The position numbers were made by a program, and so were the translations under genes. From contig CP070784.1 in NCBI GenBank assembly GCA_020346605.1, positions 761,866 to 812,780 on the forward strand: 50,915 nt of DNA, read 5' to 3'. This document shows, piece after piece, positions 7,804 through 16,151 of the stretch; the first letter of the stretch is position 1; each line of letters begins with the position of its first letter. The stretch is from Candidatus Bathyarchaeota archaeon. Its GTDB lineage: Archaea > Thermoproteota > Bathyarchaeia > TCS64. Below the pieces are notes generated by a model, which was not told where the DNA came from, did not search any database, and saw nothing but the letters and a program-made list of their open reading frames with translations.

Positions 7804-7954
7804 CGCATGTTCACCGTATTTATGGGCTTGTACAGATGGGAGACTCTCTTTTAGGGATTCTGATGCAGAGCCCCAAGAGCCGGACAGGGCATCCCTCGCG
7901 AGATGTAACGCCCCACTTTTTAATAGCTGTGCGATCGTTACGACACAGATCTGA

Positions 7955-9115
7955 ATGTCGATGGCCGACTTCTTCAACTACGCCACCTTGGAGAACATGC
8001 GTTCGAGGCCGGGGCTGAAGTGGGGCATTAGCCCGCCGGGGCAAATTCCCCTGTTCATTGCCAGCCCGGACTTCCCCATCGCCCCGGAGATCAAGCAGGC
8101 GCTGAAGGATGCGGTGGACGCGGAGGACCTCTACTACAACACCGACGCCGAGGCAAGGGAGGCGATGGCTGAGAAGATAGGGCGCGTCAACGGCGTCAAG
8201 GCCACCGCCGACGACGTCATGATCATCCAGGGGGTGGACCCCTCCATCTGGCTCGCAGTGAGGCAGCTCTGCAGCGAGGGGGACGAGGTAGTGCTGACCA
8301 ACCCCATGTACGGCCCCTTCCAGAGGGTCATGAAGGTGGTAAACACCAGGCCCGTCCTCTGGGAGCTGGACGCTGAGGAGGGCTACAGGTTTGACCCTGA
8401 GACCCTCAAGGAGCTGGTCACCGACAGGACACAGCTTATCTTCGTCTGCAACCCCCACAACCCCACGGGGCGGGTGATGACTGAGGGGGAGCTGAAGGCC
8501 ATTGCGGACGTTGCCGTCGACTACGGGATACACGTCATGGTCGACGAGCTCTGGGAGGACGTCGTCTTCGACGGGCGGAAGCATGTCACGCTGGCCTCGC
8601 TGAATCCGGAGATCGAGGGCCTCACAGTCACCAGCTGGGGGTTCTCCAAGACCTTCGGCGTCGCCGGGCTCAAACTTGGATACCTCTGCACGACGAATCA
8701 GGAGATGATGAGGGGAATGAAGGGCCACGCCAGCAACATCCAGAGGGGCAGCTCCAACCTCTCCAAGGCCGTCGCTCCCATGATGCTCGATAGCACGCTG
8801 GACTGGTGGAGAAAGGGGCTCATGGAGCACCTGCACCGGATCCGCGGTATCTGCGAGAAGAGGATCGACGACATCTCCGGCGTGACGCTTCAGAAACTGG
8901 AGGGGACCTATGTGCCTTTCCCGAGGTTCGACTACGGGATGAGCAGTAGGGAACTCAGGGACTACCTGAGCAATGAGGCTGGCATAGGCATGTCCGTTGG
9001 CATTTCCTACGGGTCCAAGGGGGAAGGGCACCTCCGTATGTGCGTGGCCACGAGCGAGGCCATCATCACCGAGGTCTTCGACCGCATGGAGGCAGCGCTG
9101 GAGAAGCTAGACTAG
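7955..9115 (+). CDS. PLP-dependent aminotransferase, class I/II fold
   Basis: The 386-residue protein is a fold-type I PLP enzyme. Visible landmarks are CNPHNPTGRV (166-174), the Asp of VMVDELW (D197) that binds the pyridine nitrogen, and the Schiff-base Lys in FSKTFGVAGLKLGY (K232). The N-terminal RPGLKWG and the sequence around DELWEDVVF resemble the MalY/PatB-like group as much as true aminotransferases, so a C-S lyase activity is possible. Start ATG 7955 is supported by a TATA-like CTTTTTAATA at 7916-7925, about 35 bp upstream, giving an almost leaderless transcript. Substrate cannot be told from the sequence, and no biosynthetic operon surrounds it. Confidence 0.88.
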   Translation: MSMADFFNYATLENMRSRPGLKWGISPPGQIPLFIASPDFPIAPEIKQALKDAVDAEDLYYNTDAEAREAMAEKIGRVNGVKATADDVMIIQGVDPSIWLAVRQLCSEGDEVVLTNPMYGPFQRVMKVVNTRPVLWELDAEEGYRFDPETLKELVTDRTQLIFVCNPHNPTGRVMTEGELKAIADVAVDYGIHVMVDELWEDVVFDGRKHVTLASLNPEIEGLTVTSWGFSKTFGVAGLKLGYLCTTNQEMMRGMKGHASNIQRGSSNLSKAVAPMMLDSTLDWWRKGLMEHLHRIRGICEKRIDDISGVTLQKLEGTYVPFPRFDYGMSSRELRDYLSNEAGIGMSVGISYGSKGEGHLRMCVATSEAIITEVFDRMEAALEKLD

Positions 9116-9197
9116 CTCCCCACCACCGTAGCCCACATTTTCCAACTCCATAACGAAGACGACGCCAGCACCGGACTCGCCAGCGCACCTGTTTCCT

Positions 9198-10400
9198 CTA
9201 CTCGGTTCCAGGATAGATTATCTTGAATTGGTAGATTAGTGCCGGCACTATCATGAAAGACCCGAGAACTACGCCTACCGTCTCGTAGCTGAATGAGAGG
9301 AGCAGTGCTCCGCCCAGTGCGGATCCGAGTGCGACTCCTGTGTTGAAAGCTGCGGAGTTCAGGGACATCATGACCCCCCGGAACTCGGGGATCAGCTCCA
9401 ATGCAAGGCTGCTGGAGATGGTGTAGGCGAGGGGTCCGACGAGCCCCGAGACGAACCTTGCGGCCATTGAGAGCCAGAGGTCCGGGATCACCGGGAAGGC
9501 GACGATGAAGACGGTGCAGATGATGGACGAGAGAACGCATGTACGTTTCCGCCCGAGTTTATTCATTACACGTGCAGCGGTGAGGCTTGATATCGTCGCG
9601 CACAGTGACATCCCCAGTATGACGAGGGAGGCGAGGCCCGTGGAGATCTGGAACCTCACCCTGTAGAAGGAGATGCTGTACAGGGAGAGGAACTGCCAGG
9701 AACCCATCATGAAGGCCGTCGCCCCCAGGCAGGCCAACGCTGAACGGTTTGAGGCGACGCCTCTGAAGCCGTCGAGAAGCCCCATCCTTTTCTCCGGATT
9801 CCCACTGGCCGATGCCGGTGCCGGGAGGCCTTTGAGCACCAGGAGGAGGCTGGCAGTCGTGACTGGTATGACGTACCAGAGGAAGGCCATTCTCCATCCA
9901 CCGATGCCGGCGACGTAGCTAACGAGAGGGGCTCCGATCATGTAGGAGACCATCCCACCGGAGCCTGTGAGGCCAATTACACCCGTCCTCCTCTCGACTG
10001 GATACAACTCGGCTATCATGGTGATGGTCATTGGGAGAGCTACGGCAACTCCGAAGCCCGAAAGTGCGTACGAGACGAACATCATGGTGAAGTTGACGGA
10101 GAGGAAGCAGCCTGCAGCGGATATAACGATGAACGCGAGCCCGGCCAGGAGCAGCGTCTTGGACTTGAACCTCACCGTGAGGACGCCCATGATGAGGGCG
10201 CACGCCACTGCGAGGATGGACGAGAGGGTCTGGACCTGGCCCATGATCCCCGTTGGGGTGTTGAAGGTCTCCGCGATGTCAAGGAGCAGCAGGGTCACCA
10301 CCATCGTCGTCGGCCAGAGCGCGTAGTTGGCCACGAAGAGTGAGAAAAGGGTAAGCCTGCCCGGCTGGGTCGCTACATCAATACTCGTATCTGTTTCCAA
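9198..10400 (-). CDS. MFS transporter
   Basis: The 400-residue protein has twelve predicted hydrophobic segments, with the RxGVIGLTGSGGMV loop after TM4 and NKLGRKRTCV between TM8 and TM9, both typical of major facilitator superfamily carriers. A polar cytoplasmic loop (ASGNPEKRMGLLDG) divides the halves. It probably moves a small solute or drug by proton coupling; the substrate is unknown. It is divergent from the gamma-glutamyltransferase gene and has an excellent TATA box on its own strand (10443-10453). It runs toward the aminotransferase stop, separated by about 80 bp. Confidence 0.88.
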   Translation of the reverse strand: METDTSIDVATQPGRLTLFSLFVANYALWPTTMVVTLLLLDIAETFNTPTGIMGQVQTLSSILAVACALIMGVLTVRFKSKTLLLAGLAFIVISAAGCFLSVNFTMMFVSYALSGFGVAVALPMTITMIAELYPVERRTGVIGLTGSGGMVSYMIGAPLVSYVAGIGGWRMAFLWYVIPVTTASLLLVLKGLPAPASASGNPEKRMGLLDGFRGVASNRSALACLGATAFMMGSWQFLSLYSISFYRVRFQISTGLASLVILGMSLCATISSLTAARVMNKLGRKRTCVLSSIICTVFIVAFPVIPDLWLSMAARFVSGLVGPLAYTISSSLALELIPEFRGVMMSLNSAAFNTGVALGSALGGALLLSFSYETVGVVLGSFMIVPALIYQFKIIYPGTE

Positions 10401-10442
10401 ATCAATCCCAAGAATGGTTTTAACACCTTGAGAGATGCCAAG

Positions 10443-10453
10443 TTATTTATAGC
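10443..10453 (-). promoter_or_regulatory. TATA box between MFS and gamma-glutamyltransferase genes
   Basis: On the minus strand the sequence reads GCTATAAATAA, a near-ideal archaeal TATA box about 43 bp before the MFS ATG. The plus-strand reading (TTATTTATAG) could also serve the gamma-glutamyltransferase gene, which starts about 70 bp further on. Confidence 0.55.
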
Positions 10454-10521
10454 TACCCTTTTTCCCTGCTCTTCGCCGTGAACCCGATAAACTTTTGTGG
10501 ATAAGGTGCAACCCATGGCGC

Positions 10522-12129
10522 ATGGGATTCAATTCGCGTCGTTCACCGGTCTACGGTAGGAACGGGATGGTGGCGTCTAGCCAGCCCCTAGCCTCCATGA
10601 CCGGGATCAAGGTCCTCCAAGCAGGAGGGAACGCAGCCGACGCCGCTGTGGCGGTCGCGGCCGCCCTAAACGTCACAGAGCCCACCTCCACGGGCATCGG
10701 GGGAGACTGCTTCAGCCTCTTCTTCGACGCCAAGAGCAAATCCGTGAAGGGGGTCAACGGTAGCGGGCGCTCCCCGGCCGGGCTCACGGTGGAGAAGCTG
10801 GCAGAACAGGGGATAACGGGGACAATGCCTTCCCAGAGCATCCACACGATAACCGTGCCAGGGGCCGCCGCGGGGTGGGTGGACACCATTGAATGCTTCG
10901 GCACCATGGAGATGGGGGAGGCCCTCGCACCGGCGATAGAGCTGGCGGAGCAGGGCTTCCCCGTGGCTCCCATGACTGCCAGGGGCTGGCAGCGCGGCGC
11001 GGCGAGGCTTAAAAGTGGGCCCAACTACAACGAGATGCTCATCAACGGCAGGGGGCCCATGGAGGGGGAGATGATGAGGAACCCTACGCTGGCGAGGACC
11101 TTCAGGGAGGTCGCTGAACACGGAAAAGCCGGCTACTACGAAGGCAGGATCGCGGAGGCCATCGTCGACCTCATCGCCCCCCGCGGCTCCTTCATGACCA
11201 CGGAGGACCTGGCCAAGCATGTGAGCACCTTCCCTGAGCCCATAAAGACCAGCTACAGGGGCTACGACATCTTCGAGATCCCGCCCAACGGTCAGGGCAT
11301 CACCGCCCTCGTAGCGCTGAACATCGTCGAGGACTACGACTTATCGGACGTGGAGCACAGCTCCGTGGAGCACCTGCACACGCTGATAGAGGCCATGAGG
11401 CTCGCCTTCGCTGACACCAGGTGGTTCGTAGCGGACCCGGACGTCGTCCACGTGCCCATCGAGGAGCTGATCTCCAAGGGGTACGCGGCGGAGCGGAGGA
11501 AGCTCATCGACCCGGCGAGGGCCAACGTCGGGGTCGGGAGGGGCTCCCCCGTCGCGGGGTCGGACACAGTCTACTTCTGCACAGCCGACGCCGAGGGGAA
11601 CGCCTGCAGCTTCATCAACTCCAACTACATGGGCTTCGGCACCGGGCTCATCCCCAAGGGCTGCGGCTTCACGCTGCAGAACCGCGGGGCGAACTTCAGC
11701 GTCGAGCCGGGGCACCCCAACTGCGTGGGGCCCGGCAAGAGACCCTACCACACCATCATCCCCGGGATGGCGATGAAGGACGGCGAGCTCTACGGTCCCT
11801 TCGGGGTCATGGGGGGATTCATGCAGCCCCAGGGCCACCTCCAGGTGGTGGTGAACATGGTCGACTACCGCATGGACCCACAGGAGGCGCTGGACGCCCC
11901 CAGGTTCTGCATCGGCTCAGGGACCAGCGGCGGAAGCGTGGCGCTGGAGGAGGGGATCCCCCTCGAGGTGATGGCCGCCCTGTCCAGGATGGGCCACGCC
12001 GTGTCGCCCCGAGCGGGGGCATACAGGGGCGGCTTCGGGAGGGGCCAGATCATCGTCAGGAACTCCGAGTCGGGGGTGCTCTGCGCCGGCTCCGATCCCC
12101 GTGCCGACGGCATGGCTATAGGACTGTAG
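10522..12129 (+). CDS. ggt: Gamma-glutamyltransferase-type Ntn hydrolase
   Basis: The product (535 residues from ATG 10522) matches the gamma-glutamyltranspeptidase layout: MVASSQPLAS and GGNAADAAVA at the N-terminus, GIGGDCF, PPNGQGI, and the autoprocessing site GSDTVYFCTAD with the nucleophile Thr at about 349. After self-cleavage the small subunit would contain INSNYMGFGTGL and the GGFMQPQGHLQ motif. Such enzymes transfer or hydrolyse gamma-glutamyl groups, or act on related acyl substrates. There is no signal peptide, so it appears cytoplasmic, unlike many bacterial GGTs. A GTG at 10495 would extend it by nine residues; ATG is preferred. Whether glutathione-like thiols are the substrate here is unknown. 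Confidence 0.92.
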   Translation: MGFNSRRSPVYGRNGMVASSQPLASMTGIKVLQAGGNAADAAVAVAAALNVTEPTSTGIGGDCFSLFFDAKSKSVKGVNGSGRSPAGLTVEKLAEQGITGTMPSQSIHTITVPGAAAGWVDTIECFGTMEMGEALAPAIELAEQGFPVAPMTARGWQRGAARLKSGPNYNEMLINGRGPMEGEMMRNPTLARTFREVAEHGKAGYYEGRIAEAIVDLIAPRGSFMTTEDLAKHVSTFPEPIKTSYRGYDIFEIPPNGQGITALVALNIVEDYDLSDVEHSSVEHLHTLIEAMRLAFADTRWFVADPDVVHVPIEELISKGYAAERRKLIDPARANVGVGRGSPVAGSDTVYFCTADAEGNACSFINSNYMGFGTGLIPKGCGFTLQNRGANFSVEPGHPNCVGPGKRPYHTIIPGMAMKDGELYGPFGVMGGFMQPQGHLQVVVNMVDYRMDPQEALDAPRFCIGSGTSGGSVALEEGIPLEVMAALSRMGHAVSPRAGAYRGGFGRGQIIVRNSESGVLCAGSDPRADGMAIGL

Positions 12130-12174
12130 CTCCCAGCCCTTCCTCCTACTCCTTTTTCACGTGGATGAAAAGAG

Positions 12175-12184
12175 TCATAAACCG
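12175..12184 (+). promoter_or_regulatory. TATA box for asnS
   Basis: GTCATAAACC lies about 33 bp before the ATG of the AsnRS gene, which fits a nearly leaderless transcript. It follows the T-rich end of the upstream gene (CCTTTTTC at about 12151-12158). Confidence 0.45.
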
Positions 12185-12211
12185 CTTCTTTCATGATTTG
12201 TCTGGTTTGTT

Positions 12212-13519
12212 ATGTCCGGGTTCGTTGACGTGGCCGATGTGCTGGCTGGGGAGCACGATGGGAAGCGTGTGAAGGTCCGGGGCTGGCTCTACAACCGAAG
12301 GAGTAGCGGGGGCATCCAGTTCCTCGAGGTGAGGGACGGCTCGGGCGTAGTACAGTGCACCCTGAACAGGCGGAACATCGAAGAGGGCGCCTACACCAGC
12401 GTCGAGGGGCTTCCGCTGGAGTCCACAGTCGAGCTGGAGGGCGTCGTCAATCTGGACGATCGCGCCCCCGGCGGCCACGAGATCTCCGTGGATCGCGTCG
12501 GCGAGGTCAGCGCCGCGCTGCCCGACTATCCGATCACCAAGCAACGGCACGGCATCGAGTTCCTGATGGACAACCGGCACCTCTACGTCCGCAACCCGAA
12601 GGTGCAGGCGATGATGAGGATCAGGGCCAGTTTCCTCCGGGCCGCCCGCTCCTGGTTCGAGGAGAATGGCTGGACGGAGACCCACTCGCCGAGCTTCATG
12701 ACCGCCTCCGTGGAGGGTGGGAGCACCCTGTTCAGCGTCGAGTACTTCGACCGCGAGGGGGTGTACCTGAGCCAGAGCTGGCAGCTCTATGCCGAGGCGA
12801 TGATCGCGACGCTTGGGAAGATCTATACAATCGCTCCGAGCTTCAGGGCGGAGAAGAGCAGGACCCGGCAGCACCTCTCCGAGTACTGGCACATGGAAGT
12901 AGAGGAGCCCTGGCAGGACCTGCACGGGATCATGGGCGTGGGGGACGAGCTGGTCTGCCACATCGCCCACGCGCTGGCGGAGGAGATGCCCAGGGAGCTC
13001 AAGTTCGTGGGCCGGGACCCAGAGGACCTGCTCAAGCTGGAGCCACCCTTCCCTAAGATCAGCTACGACGAGGCAGTGGAGATGCTTAACGAGCAGGGGG
13101 TGGAGATGCTCTGGGGGGACGACTTCGGCAGGACGCAGGAGGAGCCGCTGAGCCTGAACTTCGAGCAGCCCGTCTGGGTGGTGGGCTTCCCGACGGGGAT
13201 CAAGCCCTTCTACCACCTGCCAAACCCGGAGAAGCCGGACGTGACCATGTCCGCGGACCTCATCGCCCCGGAGGGGTACAACGAGATCATCGGCGGCGGC
13301 CAGAGGGTGCACGACTACGACCAGCTGCTGCAGAGGATTCACGACGACAACCTGGACCCCGCGAACTATAGTTGGTACCTGGACCTGAGGAAGTGGGGGT
13401 CGGTGCCCCACAGCGGCTTCGGGCTTGGGGTGGAGCGGGTGATCATGTGGATGACGAAGCAGGACCACATCAGGGATACGATACCGTTCCCTAGAGACGT
13501 GAGGCGAGTCTTCCCCTAG
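12212..13519 (+). CDS. asnS: Asparaginyl-tRNA synthetase
   Basis: The 435-residue protein has an N-terminal OB-fold anticodon-binding domain (VKVRGWLYNRRSSGGIQFLE) and a class IIb catalytic domain with motif 2 around FRAEKSRTRQHLSEYWHMEV and motif 3 GFGLGVERVIMW near the C-terminus. FLREVRDGSG-type contacts and the QSWQLYAEA stretch fit AsnRS; the closely related AspRS differs around the amino acid pocket. It charges tRNA-Asn directly, so the organism need not rely on the indirect Asp-to-Asn amidation route. ATG 12212 is fixed by the TATA box 33 bp upstream. It is convergent with the TetR-family gene, 55 bp away. Confidence 0.9.
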   Translation: MSGFVDVADVLAGEHDGKRVKVRGWLYNRRSSGGIQFLEVRDGSGVVQCTLNRRNIEEGAYTSVEGLPLESTVELEGVVNLDDRAPGGHEISVDRVGEVSAALPDYPITKQRHGIEFLMDNRHLYVRNPKVQAMMRIRASFLRAARSWFEENGWTETHSPSFMTASVEGGSTLFSVEYFDREGVYLSQSWQLYAEAMIATLGKIYTIAPSFRAEKSRTRQHLSEYWHMEVEEPWQDLHGIMGVGDELVCHIAHALAEEMPRELKFVGRDPEDLLKLEPPFPKISYDEAVEMLNEQGVEMLWGDDFGRTQEEPLSLNFEQPVWVVGFPTGIKPFYHLPNPEKPDVTMSADLIAPEGYNEIIGGGQRVHDYDQLLQRIHDDNLDPANYSWYLDLRKWGSVPHSGFGLGVERVIMWMTKQDHIRDTIPFPRDVRRVFP

Positions 13520-13574
13520 CCCGAGTTCCCTTATTCATTTTAGACAATTTTCCAAGATAGCGACCCAAGCGTTT

Positions 13575-14183
13575 TCAAGTCAACAGTGCGCGCACGATCT
13601 TGGTAATCATCTCGACGAACTCTGGCTCGGAGCCGAAAATTGACTCGACGTAGGCGAACCTGTGGATGAGTACGTCGATGACCTTGTTGACCCTAGCCCC
13701 TCTGCCATCTAGGGTGAGCCCCTCCTCCGGATGATTCTCCATTAAAGTCTCCAGAACCCCGATGACCGGTCTGGCGTCGGACTCCATCAGCCCCCCCACG
13801 GAGACGGACTCTGCGACACGATCGTACGATACAAGATTCGAGAGAACCTCGCTGTCCATGGCAGCGAGGACCAACCTGTTCTCGCGGTGGACCTCGATCA
13901 GGGTCTCAAGGAGCATCTCCAGCCCCTCGTCGAACGACGCCGACTCCTGGAGGCGCTCGGAGTCGAGCCTCTCCTCGAAGTCCCTCACGTACCGTTCGGC
14001 CATCTGTCTGCGTATCTCCATGAGGATGGACGTCTTCCCCTCGGGGAAGTGGTAGTAGAGCGTGCCCACGCTCACCTCAGCCTCGTGAGCTATCTCGTTC
14101 ACATTGAGGGCGGCGTATCCCACCTCCTTAAACATCCCGTCGGCGACCTCAAGGATCCTCTTCTTCGCCTTGGACTCCCTCAT
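13575..14183 (-). CDS. TetR-family transcriptional regulator
   Basis: The 202-residue protein starts RESKAKKRILEVADGMFKE and has the TetR helix-turn-helix NVNEIAHEAEVSVGTLYYHF within the first 60 residues, followed by an all-helical ligand and dimer domain. It probably represses its own gene and the divergent methyltransferase gene. The shared region contains two copies of a TCGAATTCGAGTC element with palindromic extensions placed next to both TATA boxes. Its own TATA (CGATATAGAA read on the other strand, 14206-14215) lies 23-30 bp before the ATG, indicating a leaderless mRNA. The inducer is unknown. Confidence 0.9.
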   Translation of the reverse strand: MRESKAKKRILEVADGMFKEVGYAALNVNEIAHEAEVSVGTLYYHFPEGKTSILMEIRRQMAERYVRDFEERLDSERLQESASFDEGLEMLLETLIEVHRENRLVLAAMDSEVLSNLVSYDRVAESVSVGGLMESDARPVIGVLETLMENHPEEGLTLDGRGARVNKVIDVLIHRFAYVESIFGSEPEFVEMITKIVRALLT

Positions 14184-14205
14184 CGCCTACCTCTTGTTTG
14201 TCCCA

Positions 14206-14290
14206 CGATATAGAATTTTCGAATTCGAGTCGAAATCGATATTCTTATATCCGCCGCCATCATATTCGAATTCGAGTCTAACTCGAAAAA
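14206..14290. promoter_or_regulatory. Divergent promoter with TetR-type operator repeats
   Basis: Two copies of TCGAATTCGAGTC occur at about 14218-14231 and 14267-14280. The first continues as TTCGAGTCGAA (perfect 5-1-5 palindrome, about 14224-14234). The second continues as TTCGAGTCTAACTCGAA (perfect 7-3-7 palindrome, 14270-14286). The core TCGAATTCGA is itself a palindrome. The methyltransferase TATA box (TTCTTATAT, about 14242-14250) sits between the two copies, and the TetR-gene TATA box (14206-14215) sits beside the first. Bound repressor would block both promoters. Coordinates are good to a base or two. Confidence 0.7.
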
Positions 14291-14300
14291 CGTGATCCTG

Positions 14301-15092
14301 ATGGCACAGAAGAGCGAACACAAAGGAGAATCCTTCTTCGACTACCAGGCCGAGGTGGGCCTCACCAAGCACCTAGGGGGCCTAGAAGCCACGGAGAAAC
14401 TGGTCGAGCTATGCCGGATGGGCGAGGGAAGCTACATCTTAGACGTAGGATGCGGCGCCGGCCAGACGCCGTGCTACATCGCGATGAGGCACGGCTGCAA
14501 GGTGGTCGGCGTGGACATCAACGAGAGGATGGTCGAGAGGTCCAGGGAGAGGGCGGAGAGGGAGGGGGTGGCGGACATGTGCGAGTTCAGGGTCGCCGAC
14601 GCGCAGGACCTCCCCTTCCAGGACGGCACCTTCGACGCCGTCATCACGGAGTCGGTCACCGCCTTCCCGGAGGACAAACAGAGAGCCGTCATGGAGTACG
14701 CCCGGGTGACGAAGCCGGGAGGGTACGTCGGGCTCAACGAGTCTACCTGGCTCAAGGTCCCGCCGCCGCCGGAGCTGATCGCATGGGTGTCCCAGGACCT
14801 GAGCGCCCACGTGAAGCCCCTGAACACAGAAGACTGGACGGGGTTGCTGGAGGGCGCCGGGCTGACGGTGGAGGTCGTCGACGTCAGTGAAGTAGACGTA
14901 CGGAAGGAGGCCAAGGGGATAGTCCGCAGATACGGCTACGGGGGGCTGCTGCGAAGCCTACTCAGGGGTCTGGTCATGTACGCCAGGAACCCCGCCTACA
15001 GGAGGTTCGTGAAGGAAGTGCGGAAGGGAGGGATAACCCCCGATAACCTTGAAGAGTACTTCGGATACGGGATCTACGTTGGGAGAAAGTAG
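14301..15092 (+). CDS. Class I SAM-dependent methyltransferase under TetR control
   Basis: The product (263 residues from ATG 14301) has the Rossmann motif I ILDVGCGAGQTPCYIA, motif II VVGVDINERM, and a later DAQDLPFQDGTFDAVITE, the pattern of small-molecule (UbiE/Methyltransf_11-like) methyltransferases. After the catalytic core comes a basic helical tail (YGGLLRSLLRGLVMYARNPA). It is divergent from and probably repressed by the TetR protein at 13575-14183. A TetR-methyltransferase pair may respond to and methylate a toxic or signalling small molecule; this is inference. A GTG at 14292 is an alternative start three codons earlier. Confidence 0.88.
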   Translation: MAQKSEHKGESFFDYQAEVGLTKHLGGLEATEKLVELCRMGEGSYILDVGCGAGQTPCYIAMRHGCKVVGVDINERMVERSRERAEREGVADMCEFRVADAQDLPFQDGTFDAVITESVTAFPEDKQRAVMEYARVTKPGGYVGLNESTWLKVPPPPELIAWVSQDLSAHVKPLNTEDWTGLLEGAGLTVEVVDVSEVDVRKEAKGIVRRYGYGGLLRSLLRGLVMYARNPAYRRFVKEVRKGGITPDNLEEYFGYGIYVGRK

Positions 15093-15220
15093 ACGCGTGC
15101 GCTCACTTGTTGCAGTCGCTGATTGTATCCGTTAGCCAATCTCATGTGGTGAATTGGGGTTTCAGGTGGTCATTTAACCGAACCAGATGCGGTCAAGTTC
15201 CCGATGGCGAACCTTTACAG

Positions 15221-15229
15221 TAAATTTAT
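15221..15229 (+). promoter_or_regulatory. TATA box for DEDD-like nuclease gene
   Basis: TAAATTTAT lies 31-39 bp before the ATG at 15260, so the transcript is nearly leaderless. The sequence between the previous stop (15092) and this box shows no gene. Confidence 0.5.
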
Positions 15230-15259
15230 GTTGTTCACGTCACAACGATAAACTCCGGG

Positions 15260-15778
15260 ATGATTGAGCACAGGGAGACAGTGCCCAGATTCAGGCTCAA
15301 GGGGACGATCGTCGACGTCGAGACCACCGGCGGCATCAACTTTCAGAACTCCCCCAGAGATCCATCTTACTACGAAGATCTCCGACCTACGATTCTGGGC
15401 TATCTGACAGGCGATCTCATAGTACAGCACTGTGCAGAGAGCGAGGGGGAGATCGAGGATCTGATCGGGGTCATGTCCAGAACACAGTTTAGTGAACCGA
15501 TTTTCGCCCTCAACACCCGGTTCGAACGGAGCATCTTCAACAAATTTTGTCAGAGGGATCTCTGGATCACCGACGTTCGCCTAGGCTTCAGTGGCAGCAA
15601 ATGGGACATCAGGGAGAGACTTGGAATACCCACCTACGACGATCCCTTTGAAGGCGACTCGGCCAGATGCGATCTAGACTGGGTGAATGGAGATTATGAG
15701 AACTGTCTCAGGCACAACAGGGCTTGCCTGCTGATAGAGCGTGACATCCTCTACAGCAGGCTGCTCCACGAGGACTGA
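15260..15778 (+). CDS. DEDD/RNase H-fold exonuclease-like protein
   Basis: The 172-residue product carries KGTIVDVETTGG (DxE at 19-21), the first motif of DEDD-superfamily 3'-5' exonucleases. It then has ILGYLTGDLIVQHC as the second strand pair, IFALNTRFERSIFN as a motif II candidate and CLRHNRACLLIERDIL as a motif III candidate. In motif II a Glu replaces the usual Asp (FE, not FD), and the motif III region reads HNRAC where HNxxD is expected, so activity may be altered. Length is short for a free-standing exonuclease. Start ATG 15260 is set by the TATA box 31 bp upstream. Nucleic-acid processing is likely but not certain. Confidence 0.65.
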   Translation: MIEHRETVPRFRLKGTIVDVETTGGINFQNSPRDPSYYEDLRPTILGYLTGDLIVQHCAESEGEIEDLIGVMSRTQFSEPIFALNTRFERSIFNKFCQRDLWITDVRLGFSGSKWDIRERLGIPTYDDPFEGDSARCDLDWVNGDYENCLRHNRACLLIERDILYSRLLHED

Positions 15779-16151
15779 CGTCGGCAGGTCATCATCGGTT
15801 GAGGGCTTTAAGGACCTGGCGACGTCCGAAAAGAAGGGCCGCTGAAGCCTTTTTTGCGACGTGTATCGTGCCGATTCAATGATTAGTTAAGCCAAAGACT
15901 GTGTGCCAAATCTTTTTTCATGGGGCATACACATACGAGACGGAGAGACGGCATTGAGCTATCTCGGAGAAGAGCTGAAGGGGCTTCGCGCGCCTGGAAG
16001 GCCTAGATGCGCGCGGGAAGACCGGTCATCGCCCAAGTGCAGCCAAACCTGAACTCAACGAAAGGCTTCACGGGGTCTTTGCTCCCGCAGTTGAGGTCCT
16101 GCTTTTAATTGTTCCAAAGTGATATATTGCGTGTGCACCTGAACTAATTGT
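15779..16151. other. Intergenic region with strong GC hairpin and possible short transcript
   Basis: This 373-bp region has T-rich runs (about 15850-15856, 15912-15918), a TATA-like GCATACACATAC near 15925-15936, then a potential long hairpin: CTTCGCGCGC (15984-15993) opposite GCGCGCGGGAAG (16009-16020) with an inner CTGG/CCTAG pairing. A 32-codon frame from TTG 15954 to the TGA at 16050-16052 crosses the hairpin and starts the right distance after the TATA-like box, but is too short and low in evidence to call. The right end holds the promoter of the next gene: TGATATATT at 16120-16128. Confidence 0.4.
16120..16128 (+). promoter_or_regulatory. TATA box for BtrH-like gene
   Basis: TGATATATT ends about 24 bp before the ATG at 16152, the distance expected for a leaderless archaeal mRNA. 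A second AT-rich element (CTTTTAATTG, about 16102-16111) lies just upstream. Confidence 0.5.

Noticed and set aside
15954..16052. 32-codon ORF starting at TTG
   Set aside because: It is short, crosses a strong hairpin and has no recognisable motif; mentioned with the intergenic region only.
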